This document shows positions 46,891-55,611 of a stretch of DNA of 64,000 nucleotides, in pieces; the first letter of the stretch is position 1; the number at the start of each line of letters is the position of its first letter. Source of the stretch: Ureibacillus thermophilus (GTDB lineage Bacteria > Bacillota > Bacilli > Bacillales_A > Planococcaceae); contig NZ_CP036528.1 in assembly GCF_004331915.1 (NCBI RefSeq), positions 1,423,633 to 1,487,632 of the forward strand. Direction: 5' to 3'. The notes under the pieces were generated by a model. It did not search any database, was not told where the DNA came from, and saw only the letters and a list, made by a program, of their open reading frames with translations. A program made the position numbers and the translations under genes.

Positions 46891-47241
46891 ATGTCTCTAC
46901 GTGCAAATCGTGTTGCTGAACAAATGAAGAAGGAATTAGGTGACATCATTGGCCGTAAGCTGAAAGATCCGAGAGTTGGTTTTGTTACAGTAACGGCTGT
47001 TGAATTGACAGGTGATCTTCAACAAGCGACGATTTATTTTACGACTTTGGGAACGGAAGAAGAAAGAAACGAAACATTGAAAGCTTTGGAAAAGGCGAAA
47101 GGATTTATCCGTTCTGAAATTGGGCATCGTATTCGCTTAAGAAGAACGCCTGAAATCACCTTTAAATTTGATACATCGATAGAATACGGCAACAAAATCG
47201 AACAATTATTGCGCTCGATTAAAGAAAACGAAGAAGCGTAA
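46891..47241 (+). CDS. rbfA: Ribosome-binding factor A
   Basis: RbfA is a cold-shock 30S maturation factor. From ATG 46891 behind GAGGTGA (46879-46885) it has 116 residues: [41 protein letters not shown] and [24 protein letters not shown]. The frame is open upstream but without a site. Confidence 0.97.
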   Translation: MSLRANRVAEQMKKELGDIIGRKLKDPRVGFVTVTAVELTGDLQQATIYFTTLGTEEERNETLKALEKAKGFIRSEIGHRIRLRRTPEITFKFDTSIEYGNKIEQLLRSIKENEEA

Positions 47242-47252
47242 AACAAATATTG

Positions 47253-47301
47253 AAAAAAGCCTGCGACTGCATAAAAAGACCCATGCAGGTAGGCTTTTTT
47301 T
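47253..47301 (+). terminator. Intrinsic terminator after rbfA
   Basis: AAAAAAGCCT (from 47253) pairs with AGGCTTTTTT (to 47300). An inner CTGCAT/ATGCAG stem forms, with the remaining bases unpaired. A seven-T run ends it. It closes the rimP-rbfA operon only about 25 bases before truB. Confidence 0.88.
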
Positions 47302-47326
47302 ATTGAACATTTTTGGGGGGATTCTA

Positions 47327-48238
47327 GTGGATGGTATTTTGCCATTGTGGAAAGAACGAGGTTTAACGAGCCACGACTGTGTTTTTCAACTTCGAAAAAT
47401 ATTGAAAACCAAAAAAATCGGACATACAGGAACTTTAGATCCGGAAGTGGAAGGCGTTTTGCCGATTTGCATTGGACAAGCAACCAAACTCTCTGATTAT
47501 TTAATGGAGTCGGGCAAAACGTACGAAGCGGAAGTGTTGATTGGCCGTTCCACTACAACGGAAGATGCAGAAGGCGATACGCTAGAAAAAGATGAATCAT
47601 ATAAACAATTCACCCGGGAACAATTGCTTCAAGTTTTGTCTCAACTAACAGGAGAAATTGAACAAATTCCCCCAATGTATTCAGCGGTAAAGGTAAACGG
47701 CGTTAAACTTTATGAATATGCAAGGAAAGGCATTGAAGTGGAGCGCCCAAGAAGAAAAGTAACCATTTACGAATTAACATTGCTTGATGAGCGGGACTTG
47801 TATGAAGGAAAGGAAATCGCCTTTAAGATTCGAGTGAAGTGCAGCAAAGGCACATATATCCGCACCCTTGCAGTACAAATTGGAGAGTTATTAGGCTATC
47901 CTAGCCATATGTCTTCTCTTGTAAGAACTGCTTCTGGGAATTTTTCGAAAGAAGATTGTGTGCCAATCCATGAAGTCAAAAAAGCCGTAGAGGAAGGGAC
48001 GGTTCACGAGCTTATTTTGCCCATTGAAAAAGCCTTATCTTCTTACCCGTTTATTGAAGTGGATGCAACCAATGAGAAGCAAATTTGTAATGGACAAATT
48101 TTAAAAGTCCATTCATTATTAAAACAGAGTGAAAAAATTGTGTTTAGCCGAAATGGGAAGGCAATTGCTGTCTACATCAAGCATCCAACAAAAACTGGGC
48201 TGATGAAACCAGACAAGATGTTTCCAAATAATTTCTAG
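47327..48238 (+). CDS. truB: tRNA pseudouridine-55 synthase
   Basis: TruB makes pseudouridine 55 in the T loop of tRNA. I start it at GTG 47327, six bases behind TTGGGGGG, giving 303 residues. It shows TSHDCVFQLRKILKTKKIGHTGTLDP with catalytic D38 and VRVKCSKGTYIRTLA (here RIRVKCSKGTYIRTLAVQIG). Length is typical. Confidence 0.97.
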   Translation: MDGILPLWKERGLTSHDCVFQLRKILKTKKIGHTGTLDPEVEGVLPICIGQATKLSDYLMESGKTYEAEVLIGRSTTTEDAEGDTLEKDESYKQFTREQLLQVLSQLTGEIEQIPPMYSAVKVNGVKLYEYARKGIEVERPRRKVTIYELTLLDERDLYEGKEIAFKIRVKCSKGTYIRTLAVQIGELLGYPSHMSSLVRTASGNFSKEDCVPIHEVKKAVEEGTVHELILPIEKALSSYPFIEVDATNEKQICNGQILKVHSLLKQSEKIVFSRNGKAIAVYIKHPTKTGLMKPDKMFPNNF

Positions 48239-48249
48239 GAGGCCATACA

Positions 48250-49206
48250 ATGAAGGTAATTCATTTAAAATATCCGTACCAATTAGATAAAGTCGATCCT
48301 TCCACTTCCTATTCCCTGGCAGTCGGCTTTTTTGATGGCGTACATAGAGGGCATCAAGCGGTGATTCGTGCTGCAATGGAAAAAGCAAAGGAATTAAATA
48401 TTCATAGTGCTGTGATGACCTTTGATCCCCATCCTTCCATCGTCTTAGGAAACAGCAATGAAAAAATATTTTATATTACTCCCCTTCCTCAAAAATTAGA
48501 GATTTTGGAGGAAATGGGAGTTGATACGACATTTGTTGTACAATTTACATCGGATTTTGCAAAGCTTTTGCCGGAAGAGTTCGTGCAATATTTTATCCGC
48601 GATTTAAATATAAAGCATGTCACAGCAGGATTCGATTTTTCCTTCGGCGCTTTTGGCAAAGGCAATATGGATTTAATGAAGGATATTTCCAATGGGGATT
48701 TCGGTGTAACGGTCGTTGAAAAACAAGAGGAAAATGGGGAAAAGATTTCATCAACCCGCATCCGCAAATGCTTGCAGGAAGGGGATATGGAAACGGTTCA
48801 TTATTTGCTGGGTCGCCCTTATCAAATTCAAGGGATTGTTGTTCAAGGGGATAAACGGGGCCGTACCATCGGCTTTCCTACAGCCAACATCCAATCGAAG
48901 GAAGGCTGCTTTATTCCTAAAAAAGGTGTTTATGCTGTAAAAATACTGGTGCAAAATCAACTATATGACGGAGTATGCAATGTAGGGTATAAACCGACAT
49001 TTAAAAATCCAGAAGAAAAGCATTTAACTATTGAAGTTCATATTTTAGATTTTCAAAAAAATATTTATGGAGAAGAAGTGAAAGTTTATTGGTATAAACG
49101 GCTTCGAGATGAACAAAAATTTGATGGCATTGAAGCATTAAAAGAACAGATCACTCGGGATAAAGAGCAGGCAATCGAATATTTTTCAAATCAATCATTT
49201 GCTTAA
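48250..49206 (+). CDS. ribF: Bifunctional riboflavin kinase/FAD synthetase
   Basis: RibF (RibC in B. subtilis) converts riboflavin to FMN and FAD. The 318 residues have the nucleotidyltransferase motif GFFDGVHRGHQ at 26-36, then SSTRIRKCLQEGD. The C-terminal kinase domain has GDKRGRTIGFPTANI. It lies directly after truB as usual. A promoter for rpsO overlaps its last codons. Confidence 0.97.
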   Translation: MKVIHLKYPYQLDKVDPSTSYSLAVGFFDGVHRGHQAVIRAAMEKAKELNIHSAVMTFDPHPSIVLGNSNEKIFYITPLPQKLEILEEMGVDTTFVVQFTSDFAKLLPEEFVQYFIRDLNIKHVTAGFDFSFGAFGKGNMDLMKDISNGDFGVTVVEKQEENGEKISSTRIRKCLQEGDMETVHYLLGRPYQIQGIVVQGDKRGRTIGFPTANIQSKEGCFIPKKGVYAVKILVQNQLYDGVCNVGYKPTFKNPEEKHLTIEVHILDFQKNIYGEEVKVYWYKRLRDEQKFDGIEALKEQITRDKEQAIEYFSNQSFA

Positions 49207-49227
49207 ATTTTTGAACTATGGTATTAT
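49199..49227 (+). promoter_or_regulatory. Promoter of rpsO
   Basis: TTGCTT (49199-49204) and TATTAT (49222-49227) are spaced by 17 bases, with TGG before the -10 box (extended -10). The -35 box overlaps the ribF stop codon. The leader is about 95 bases. Confidence 0.65.
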
Positions 49228-49253
49228 ACATCAGGTATACAAATTGTATATTC

Positions 49254-49295
49254 CTTAGCTCGGCGTACCGATGCTCCAACGGTTGGCTGTGCTAG
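49254..49295 (+). promoter_or_regulatory. Structured rpsO leader (candidate S15-binding element)
   Basis: In the leader TAGC (49256-49259) pairs with GCTA (49291-49294). Inside it GC (49263-49264) pairs with GC (49286-49287) and ACCG (49267-49270) with CGGT (49280-49283), giving a jointed stem with internal loops. S15 autoregulatory leaders of this size are known in Firmicutes. The assignment rests on position and fold. Confidence 0.55.
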
Positions 49296-49326
49296 AGGAG
49301 TAAATCAAAAATAGGAGGAAAACAAA

Positions 49327-49596
49327 ATGGCAATTTCTAAAGAACGCAAAAACGAAATCATTAAAGAATTCCAACTTCATGAAGGAGATACTGGTTCTCC
49401 AGAAGTGCAAATCGCAATCTTAACAGAAGAAATCAACGTATTAAACGATCACTTATCAGTTCATAAAAAAGACTTCCATTCTCAACGTGGACTTCTTAAA
49501 AAAGTAGGTCATCGTCGTCACTTATTAAAATATTTGCGTGAAAAAGACGTCCAACGCTACCGTACTTTAATTGAAAAATTAGGTCTTCGTCGTTAA
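49327..49596 (+). CDS. rpsO: Ribosomal protein S15
   Basis: uS15 binds 16S rRNA early in assembly. The 89 residues show [30 protein letters not shown] and [29 protein letters not shown], fully typical. An AGGAGG site precedes the ATG. Confidence 0.99.
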   Translation: MAISKERKNEIIKEFQLHEGDTGSPEVQIAILTEEINVLNDHLSVHKKDFHSQRGLLKKVGHRRHLLKYLREKDVQRYRTLIEKLGLRR

Positions 49597-49600
49597 TCAG

Positions 49601-49623
49601 AAAGCGGGATTTTCCCGCTTTTT
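49601..49623 (+). terminator. Intrinsic terminator after rpsO
   Basis: AAAGCGGG (49601-49608) pairs with CCCGCTTT (49614-49621), loop ATTTT, followed by a T run. It lies five bases after the stop. Confidence 0.93.
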
Positions 49624-49728
49624 ATTTATTCAAAAAATCCCTTCCAAAGAGTAACAATTACAGTAAAATTTCCATATTTTAAACGAAAATGTTTAGCATA
49701 GAAAATGCTTTTTTGATACACTTACTAA

Positions 49729-49737
49729 TGGTATAAA
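49729..49737 (+). promoter_or_regulatory. Extended -10 promoter candidate of pnp
   Basis: TGG-TATAAA at 49729-49737 lies 44 bases before the pnp start, in the only gap after the rpsO terminator. No clear -35 box is present (only a T run at the right distance). The remaining gap sequence is AT-rich with no other signal. Confidence 0.4.
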
Positions 49738-49780
49738 AATAATGGTGGCATACGCCTCATAAAGAAAGGAGATACCATAC

Positions 49781-51901
49781 ATGACCGAGAAGAAAGTTTA
49801 TCGTTACGATTGGGCCGGACGTCCATTAATCATCGAAGTCGGACAATTGGCTAAGCAGGCGAACGGTGCTGTACTTGTGCGCTATGGAGACTCGGCTGTT
49901 CTTTGTACCGCAACGATGTCAAAAGAAGCTAAAGCGTTAGACTTCTTCCCTCTGACTGTCAACTACGAAGAGCGTTTATACGCAGCTGGAAAAATTCCTG
50001 GAGGGTTCATTAAACGGGAAGGCCGTCCATCAGAACATGCCATTTTAGTTTCCCGCTTGATTGACCGTCCGATTCGTCCAATGTTCCCGGATGGTTTCCG
50101 CAATGAAGTACAAGTTGTATCCATGGTTATGTCTTCTGATCCAGATTGCCCGACAGAAATGGCAGCATTAGTTGGATCATCCTTGGCGCTTTCCATTTCG
50201 GATATTCCATTCAATGGTCCTATTGCCGGCGTGAATGTTGGCTACGTAGATGGAAAATTTGTCATCAACCCGGATGTGACGCAATCTGAAAAAAGTACAA
50301 TCCATCTATCCGTAGCAGGAAATAAAGATGCCATCAACATGGTGGAAGCCGGAGCATTGGAAGTGCCGGAAGAAGTGATGCTAGAAGCCATCATGTTTGG
50401 ACATGAAGAAATTAAAAAATTAATTGAATTCCAAGAACAAATTGTGGCAGAAGTCGGCAAAGAAAAAATTGAAGTTGAATTGTTTGAAGTGGATCAAGAA
50501 ATTGAAAGAGCGGTAAGAGAAATGTGCGAACAAGATATGATTGCCGCAATTCAAACAGTGGAGAAACTCGCCCGTGATGAGGCAATTGAAGCTGTAAAAC
50601 AGCGTGTAGTTGCCCATTATGAAGAACAAGAAGCCGATGAAGAAACATTAAAACATGTGCATATAGTGCTTGATAAAATTGTAAAAGAAGAAGTTCGCCG
50701 CTTAATTACAGAAGAAAAAGTACGCCCAGATGGACGGAAAGTAGACGAAATCCGCCCGCTTTCATCAGAAGTAGGCTTATTGCAACGGGCTCATGGTTCG
50801 GGGTTATTTACCCGCGGTCAAACACAAGTGCTTTCCATCTGTACTTTAGGACCATTAGGCGATGTGCAAATTATTGATGGATTAGGTTTGGAAGAATCAA
50901 AACGCTTCATGCACCATTATAACTTCCCTCCTTTCTCAGTAGGGGAAACAGGTCCGATGCGTGGTCCAGGACGTCGCGAAATTGGTCACGGTGCACTAGG
51001 TGAAAGAGCATTGCTTGCAGTCATCCCAGATGAAAAAGAATTCCCTTACGCGATTCGCTGCGTATCTGAAGTATTAGAATCAAACGGTTCCACTTCCCAA
51101 GCTTCTATTTGCGCATCAACCCTTGCCATGATGGACGCCGGTGTGCCAATTAAAGCACCTGTGGCAGGTATTGCGATGGGACTTGTAAAACAAGGCGACT
51201 ATTATACGATTTTAACGGATATCCAAGGCATTGAAGACCATCTTGGGGATATGGACTTTAAAGTAGCTGGAACGGAAAAAGGTGTTACGGCGCTGCAAAT
51301 GGACATTAAAATTGATGGATTATCCCGCGAGATTTTGGAAGAAGCGCTTAAACAAGCAAGAGAAGGACGCATGATTATTTTGGAGCATATGAAACAAACT
51401 CTTGCCGAGCCGCGCAAACAACTTTCAAAATATGCGCCTAAAATCATTTCCATCAAAATCAATCCTGAAAAAATTCGTGATGTCATCGGTTCTGGCGGAA
51501 AAACAATTAATCGAATCATCGATGAAACAGGTGTTAAAATCGATACAGAACAAGATGGTACAATTTACATTTGTTCCGCTAATGAAGAAATGAACCAACG
51601 GGCGAAAGAAATGATTGAAGACATCGTTCGCGAAGCAAAAGTGGGAGAATATTATTTAGCCACTGTAAAACGCATTGAAAAATTCGGCGCATTCTGTGAA
51701 ATTTTACCAGGAAAAGATGGGTTATTGCACATCTCTGAAATTCAAGAAGAGCGCACACATAAAGTGGAAGATGTGTTAAAAGTCGGCGATAAAATTCTTG
51801 TAAAAGTCATCGATATCGATGATCAAGGACGCATCAATCTGTCCAGAAAAGTTGTGTTAAAAGAGGACAGAGAACGGGAAAAACAAAATTCAAATAATTA
51901 A
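49781..51901 (+). CDS. pnp: Polyribonucleotide nucleotidyltransferase
   Basis: PNPase degrades RNA 3'-5' using phosphate. The 706 residues comprise two RNase PH domains, the first with [16 protein letters not shown]. The second has PRELL-like and [15 protein letters not shown] segments. A KH domain ([15 protein letters not shown]) and an S1 domain ([12 protein letters not shown]) close the protein. AAAGGAG precedes the ATG. Confidence 0.99.
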   Translation: MTEKKVYRYDWAGRPLIIEVGQLAKQANGAVLVRYGDSAVLCTATMSKEAKALDFFPLTVNYEERLYAAGKIPGGFIKREGRPSEHAILVSRLIDRPIRPMFPDGFRNEVQVVSMVMSSDPDCPTEMAALVGSSLALSISDIPFNGPIAGVNVGYVDGKFVINPDVTQSEKSTIHLSVAGNKDAINMVEAGALEVPEEVMLEAIMFGHEEIKKLIEFQEQIVAEVGKEKIEVELFEVDQEIERAVREMCEQDMIAAIQTVEKLARDEAIEAVKQRVVAHYEEQEADEETLKHVHIVLDKIVKEEVRRLITEEKVRPDGRKVDEIRPLSSEVGLLQRAHGSGLFTRGQTQVLSICTLGPLGDVQIIDGLGLEESKRFMHHYNFPPFSVGETGPMRGPGRREIGHGALGERALLAVIPDEKEFPYAIRCVSEVLESNGSTSQASICASTLAMMDAGVPIKAPVAGIAMGLVKQGDYYTILTDIQGIEDHLGDMDFKVAGTEKGVTALQMDIKIDGLSREILEEALKQAREGRMIILEHMKQTLAEPRKQLSKYAPKIISIKINPEKIRDVIGSGGKTINRIIDETGVKIDTEQDGTIYICSANEEMNQRAKEMIEDIVREAKVGEYYLATVKRIEKFGAFCEILPGKDGLLHISEIQEERTHKVEDVLKVGDKILVKVIDIDDQGRINLSRKVVLKEDREREKQNSNN

Positions 51902-51908
51902 TAAGAGG

Positions 51909-51941
51909 AGAGGTTGTAGAAAAGGAGAACAACCTCTTTTT
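51909..51941 (+). terminator. Intrinsic terminator after pnp
   Basis: AGAGGTTGT (51909-51917) pairs with ACAACCTCT (51929-51937), followed by a T run. It separates pnp from the peptidase gene. Confidence 0.88.
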
Positions 51942-52049
51942 ATATTGTCTAAATCAATCAAAAAACTTTTCAACTTATTGATAATTTTGTAAAGTAAAGA
52001 GTAGCTTCGATGGAAAAGATTGAATGATGAAATAGAAAGAGGTTGAACA

Positions 52050-53303
52050 TTGGTTAACGTTTATACTTGCCAAAATGGCGTAAGGATCGTATATGAACAA
52101 GTTCCATATGTTCGTTCCATTGCAGTTGGAATTTGGGTGGGAGCTGGCTCCCGATTTGAAATGCCTGAAGAAAACGGCATTACCCACTTCATTGAACATA
52201 TGCTCTTTAAAGGAACAATGACCCGTACAGCGCGACAAATTGCAGAAGAGTTTGACCGCATCGGCGGAGAGCTGAATGCGTTCACAACGAAAGAAAATAC
52301 TTGTTATTATGCGAAAGTGCTCGATCATCATGGGAAATTAGCCATTAATATTTTAGCGGATATGTTCTTCCATTCGACTTTTGAAAAGAATGAATTGGAA
52401 AAAGAACGGCAAGTCGTTTTAGAGGAAATTTTGATGAGCGAAGATGCACCCGATGATGATATCCACGAACGTTTATGGAGGGTCATGTATCCAAAAGACC
52501 CATTGGGACTGCCCATTTTAGGAACGAAAGAAACCCTTCAAACTTTTAATCGAGATTTAATCTTAAATTATATGGAAAAATATTATTATCCGAAAAATGT
52601 GGTTATTTCCTTAGCGGGGAATATATCGAAGGAATTGCTACTACATATTGAATCGTTGTTCGGAAAATACGAGCCTTCTAAAAAAGCTGTTCCAATCAGT
52701 TTATCATATCCGGCTTTCCATTCAGGCCGATTTATTAAGGAAAGGGATGTAGAGCAGTCCCATCTGGCAATGAGTTACCCTGGAATCAACGTAAAAAATG
52801 CTAATTATTATAGTTTTATTACCCTTAATAACATTATTGGAGGCAATATGTCTTCACGCTTATTCCAGGAAGTCAGGGAAGAAAAAGGGCTTGCTTATAC
52901 TATATATTCCTATCCTTCCTGCTATATGGATGTCGGTGCCATGACCATTTATGGAAGCACCAACAATCAACAATTGGCTTTATTGCATGAAACGGTTATA
53001 GAAACCATTGAAAAAATAAAAAGGGAAGGCGTTACACCTCAAGAACTTGAGAATGGAAAAGAGCAGCTGAAAGCAAGTTTCCTTCTAAATATGGAAAGTA
53101 TGACGAACCGCATGAGCCGAAATGGAAAAAATGAGCTGATTTTTGGCAATCATCTAACGGTGGATGAAATTCTTCAAAAAATTGATGCGATTTCTCTAGA
53201 ATCCATTCAAAAACTTATTGATCAAATTTTTGCTGTTGAACCGGCAGTGGCCATCATCGGGCAGGATATCCAAAATTATCAACGAAAAATGGTAAATGCA
53301 TGA
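52050..53303 (+). CDS. mlpA: M16-family zinc peptidase (MlpA/YmxG-like)
   Basis: The 417-residue protein starts at TTG 52050 behind AAAGAGG. It has the inverted zinc motif HFIEH at 46-50 and the downstream glutamates in QVVLEEIL (about 121-128), as in the pitrilysin/processing-peptidase family. In B. subtilis the homologue MlpA follows ylxY; here ylxY is absent and pnp precedes. A cytoplasmic protease is likely. Its substrate is not visible. Confidence 0.93.
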   Translation: MVNVYTCQNGVRIVYEQVPYVRSIAVGIWVGAGSRFEMPEENGITHFIEHMLFKGTMTRTARQIAEEFDRIGGELNAFTTKENTCYYAKVLDHHGKLAINILADMFFHSTFEKNELEKERQVVLEEILMSEDAPDDDIHERLWRVMYPKDPLGLPILGTKETLQTFNRDLILNYMEKYYYPKNVVISLAGNISKELLLHIESLFGKYEPSKKAVPISLSYPAFHSGRFIKERDVEQSHLAMSYPGINVKNANYYSFITLNNIIGGNMSSRLFQEVREEKGLAYTIYSYPSCYMDVGAMTIYGSTNNQQLALLHETVIETIEKIKREGVTPQELENGKEQLKASFLLNMESMTNRMSRNGKNELIFGNHLTVDEILQKIDAISLESIQKLIDQIFAVEPAVAIIGQDIQNYQRKMVNA

Positions 53304-53305
53304 AG

Positions 53306-53345
53306 AAAAAACGAGCAAGGGAAAGCGTCCTCTGCTCGTTTTTTT
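53306..53345. terminator. Bidirectional terminator between convergent genes
   Basis: AAAAAACGAGCA (53306-53317) pairs with TGCTCGTTTTTT (53333-53344). The A run on one side and T run on the other let it terminate both the plus-strand peptidase gene and the minus-strand transporter operon, whose last stop codon is at 53349. Confidence 0.9.
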
Positions 53346-53348
53346 ATG

Positions 53349-53975
53349 TTAAAATTCCTTTTTCTCCAAAATGTAGGTGGAAAGTTTATAAGATAAATAG
53401 AAAAGAATGGCAGAAACCGGCAAGGAAAGAAGACTCAATATATCCAAAATTTCAAAAAACCGTACACTCCAATTCCCATTGGATACAATATTTGTAGCGA
53501 TAATTGGGATGAATATAGCAGCTAGTATCAAAATGCGCCCCTTTTGGATTCCGTATTTAATGGTTGCTGGAATCGTTAGACCCAACATAATCAGCAAGCT
53601 GGAGGCGACAATAGATAAAACCTTCAAAAATTCATTCATCTCAATAGCTGCTCCGGACATCTCGTTCGTAATCAGAAATACTGGAAAGATAATCAAGAGC
53701 ATCAATAAGAGCAAAATTAAGCTCAATATATATTTGCTTTTTACAATATCGGCTTTTTTCACCGGCATCGTATAGACATAACGATACCAATTGCTTGTTT
53801 CGTCATAGGCAAGGAGGGTGTTGATTTGTGTAATGCATAAAACGGTTAGAAAAATCATCAACATTCCAGGGTCTCCAAAAAAGAAAGAGGCGAAGAAAAA
53901 TAACAATGTTAAAGTGACGATTAAGTTCTTTTGATTGAACATCAAATACAAATCTTTCAAAATAAGCGCTTTCAT
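53349..53975 (-). CDS. ABC-2 type transporter permease
   Basis: The 208-residue protein has six predicted membrane helices and begins MKALILKDLYLMFNQKN, the start typical of ABC2_membrane_5-type permeases. A YDETSNWYRYVYTMPVKKADIVKSKY segment follows the second or third helix, as in small exporters of the PmtB type. The start overlaps the ATPase stop by four bases. The substrate is unknown; peptides or antimicrobial compounds are an inference from related systems. Confidence 0.88.
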   Translation of the reverse strand: MKALILKDLYLMFNQKNLIVTLTLLFFFASFFFGDPGMLMIFLTVLCITQINTLLAYDETSNWYRYVYTMPVKKADIVKSKYILSLILLLLMLLIIFPVFLITNEMSGAAIEMNEFLKVLSIVASSLLIMLGLTIPATIKYGIQKGRILILAAIFIPIIATNIVSNGNWSVRFFEILDILSLLSLPVSAILFYLSYKLSTYILEKKEF

Positions 53976-54820
53976 GGACGAACCCCTTTCACAAAAAATA
54001 ACATAATCTCTTCAATGGACGGCTTATCAAGGGAAAAGGCGCTGCTCACTTCATTGCGTTTCACTAAAATTTCAACGCCAAACGCATTTTTCCGCATGCG
54101 CACTTTCGCATGTTCCGAAAGTTCCATCGATTGTTCCATACTGCCTTTCCAAATGCCATAGTCATACAATAGTTCGTCTTTATTTTTGCTGAAGATAATT
54201 TCCCCATCATGAATGAACGTAATGTAGTCTGCAATTTTTTCTAAATCTGATGTGATATGGGTGGAGAATAAGATGCTGTTTTCTTCTTCCTGCATAAACT
54301 CCATGAAAAGATCTAGGATTTCATCCCGCACAATCGGATCAAGCCCGCTTGTCGGTTCATCTAAAATTAGTAATTTCGGATGATGACTAAGAGCAATCGC
54401 AATAGATAGTTTCATCTTCATTCCACGGGACAGCTGCTTAACCGGCTTTTTGAAAGGAATTTTAAATCGTTTTAATAGTTCAACATAGTAAGATTCATCC
54501 CAACGGTCGTAGATTTTCTCCAAAATGTTGTTAATATGAGTTGCATGCAATGTGTCCGGAATATAAAGGTCATCAAACACAACGCCAATGTTTTGCTTTA
54601 TGGATGTTTCGTGTTTTGTGTGGTCAAGGCCAAAAATCTTGATTTCTCCGTTCTCTTTTTTTAATAAATTTAATAGGCATTTAATCGTTGTTGTTTTTCC
54701 AGCTCCATTTTCTCCGACAAATCCCATAATGGTGCCAGTTGGCAATTGAAAAGAAACATCTTTTAATTGGAACTGGTGAAATGATTTTTTCAGATTCTCT
54801 ACTTCAATAGCATTCGTCAT
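53972..54820 (-). CDS. ABC transporter ATPase
   Basis: The 282 residues hold Walker A in GENGAGKTTTIK (about 36-47), the signature LSRGMKMKLSIAIAL and Walker B LLILDEPTSGLDP. A C-terminal extension follows. The closest families known to me are BcrA/YtrB/PmtA-type exporters. The gene overlaps the regulator upstream and the permease downstream by four bases each, so the three form one operon. Confidence 0.95.
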   Translation of the reverse strand: MTNAIEVENLKKSFHQFQLKDVSFQLPTGTIMGFVGENGAGKTTTIKCLLNLLKKENGEIKIFGLDHTKHETSIKQNIGVVFDDLYIPDTLHATHINNILEKIYDRWDESYYVELLKRFKIPFKKPVKQLSRGMKMKLSIAIALSHHPKLLILDEPTSGLDPIVRDEILDLFMEFMQEEENSILFSTHITSDLEKIADYITFIHDGEIIFSKNKDELLYDYGIWKGSMEQSMELSEHAKVRMRKNAFGVEILVKRNEVSSAFSLDKPSIEEIMLFFVKGVRP

Positions 54821-55197
54821 TCCAATTCCTCCTCCACTAACAATGACAAAATATCAAGTAATTCTTTTCCCTCGATACCTGCGAGCTTTGCCGTTTGAAC
54901 TGCTTTCGTTAAATGCTCCTCCACTTGGCGCAGCAATTCTTCCCGCAAAAATTCCTGATTTCGTTCCGCTACAAAACTTCCTTTTCCAGCAAAGGTGACG
55001 ATAAATCCGTCCCGTTCCAAATCCGCATAAGCTCTCTTTGTTGTCATCACGCTGATTTTCAATTCTTTTGCAAGATTTCTGATGGAGGGAAGGGGGTCTC
55101 CAGGCTTTAATTTCCCTGTAATGATTGCTTGTTTCATTTGCTCTGTAATTTGTTCATAGATCGGTTTATCGCTTGCGTTGCTGAGTTTTATTTCCAC
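54817..55197 (-). CDS. GntR-family regulator, YtrA subfamily
   Basis: The 126-residue protein starts at GTG 55197 behind GGTGGTG; the frame is open upstream but without a site. The winged helix is at about 10-75: PIYEQITEQMKQAIITGKLKPGDPLPSIRNLAKELKISVMTTKRAYADLERDGF. A short C-terminal helical domain follows, as in YtrA/PmtR regulators of ABC exporters. It very likely represses its own operon through the repeats over the promoter. Confidence 0.94.
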   Translation of the reverse strand: MEIKLSNASDKPIYEQITEQMKQAIITGKLKPGDPLPSIRNLAKELKISVMTTKRAYADLERDGFIVTFAGKGSFVAERNQEFLREELLRQVEEHLTKAVQTAKLAGIEGKELLDILSLLVEEELE

Positions 55198-55228
55198 AAA
55201 GTCACCACCATTCTTCAATACAACCGTA

Positions 55229-55263
55229 TATATACAGTATATACAGTTATAACAGAGTGTCAA
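55229..55263 (-). promoter_or_regulatory. Promoter with overlapping operator of the GntR/ABC operon
   Basis: On the minus strand TTGACA (55263-55258) and TATACT (55241-55236) are spaced by 16 bases. An inverted repeat TATATAC-A-GTATATA covers 55229-55243 and the -10 box. The same stretch reads as a direct repeat of CTGTATATA. This is the expected site for the YtrA-type regulator encoded first in the operon. Confidence 0.8.
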
Positions 55264-55288
55264 TAGAAAGTTTTACAACTCTGATGGG

Positions 55289-55317
55289 CACCTAACCGAT
55301 TTTTCATGCATATAGTA
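55289..55317 (+). promoter_or_regulatory. Sigma-K-like promoter of ylmC-dpaA-dpaB
   Basis: CACC at 55289-55292 and CATATAGTA at 55309-55317 are spaced by exactly 16 bases. This fits the mother-cell sigma-K pattern mACm-16-CATAnnnTA that I know from B. subtilis. It lies 27 bases before the start of the ylmC-like gene. Dipicolinate synthesis is a sigma-K function, so signal and content agree. Confidence 0.6.
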
Positions 55318-55344
55318 CTAATAAGCTCACGGAGGAGGGAATGG

Positions 55345-55611
55345 ATGCTATTATCAGAGCTCGCTGAAAAAGAATTGATTGAGATGGAAAATGGCGTTCG
55401 TTATGGCTATTTATCGGAGACGGAATGCATTTTTGATCCGAAAACAGGAAAAATAATAGGTTTTGAATTGATTGAACCATCCCGTCTGCCTTTTCAAAAG
55501 AAGAAAACGAATTCTTCATTGTTTATCCCTTGGGAAGAAATTCATTTAATTGGAGAAGATCGGATTTTATTCCGCAAAACAACGAGTGCAAGAAGGTATT
55601 ATGACAAATGA
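55345..55611 (+). CDS. ymxH: YlmC/YmxH-family sporulation protein (PRC barrel)
   Basis: The 88-residue protein starts at ATG 55345 behind GGAGGAGG. LSELAEKELIEMENGVRYGYLSETECIFDPKTGKIIGFELIEP is a PRC-barrel-like fold, as in the YlmC/YmxH family. The stop overlaps the dpaA start (ATGA). The family is linked to sporulation. Its molecular role is unclear. Confidence 0.88.
   Translation: MLLSELAEKELIEMENGVRYGYLSETECIFDPKTGKIIGFELIEPSRLPFQKKKTNSSLFIPWEEIHLIGEDRILFRKTTSARRYYDK

Noticed and set aside
53300..53497. A 65-codon plus-strand frame after the M16 peptidase
   Set aside because: It covers the bidirectional terminator and runs antisense to the ABC permease gene; it has no ribosome site.
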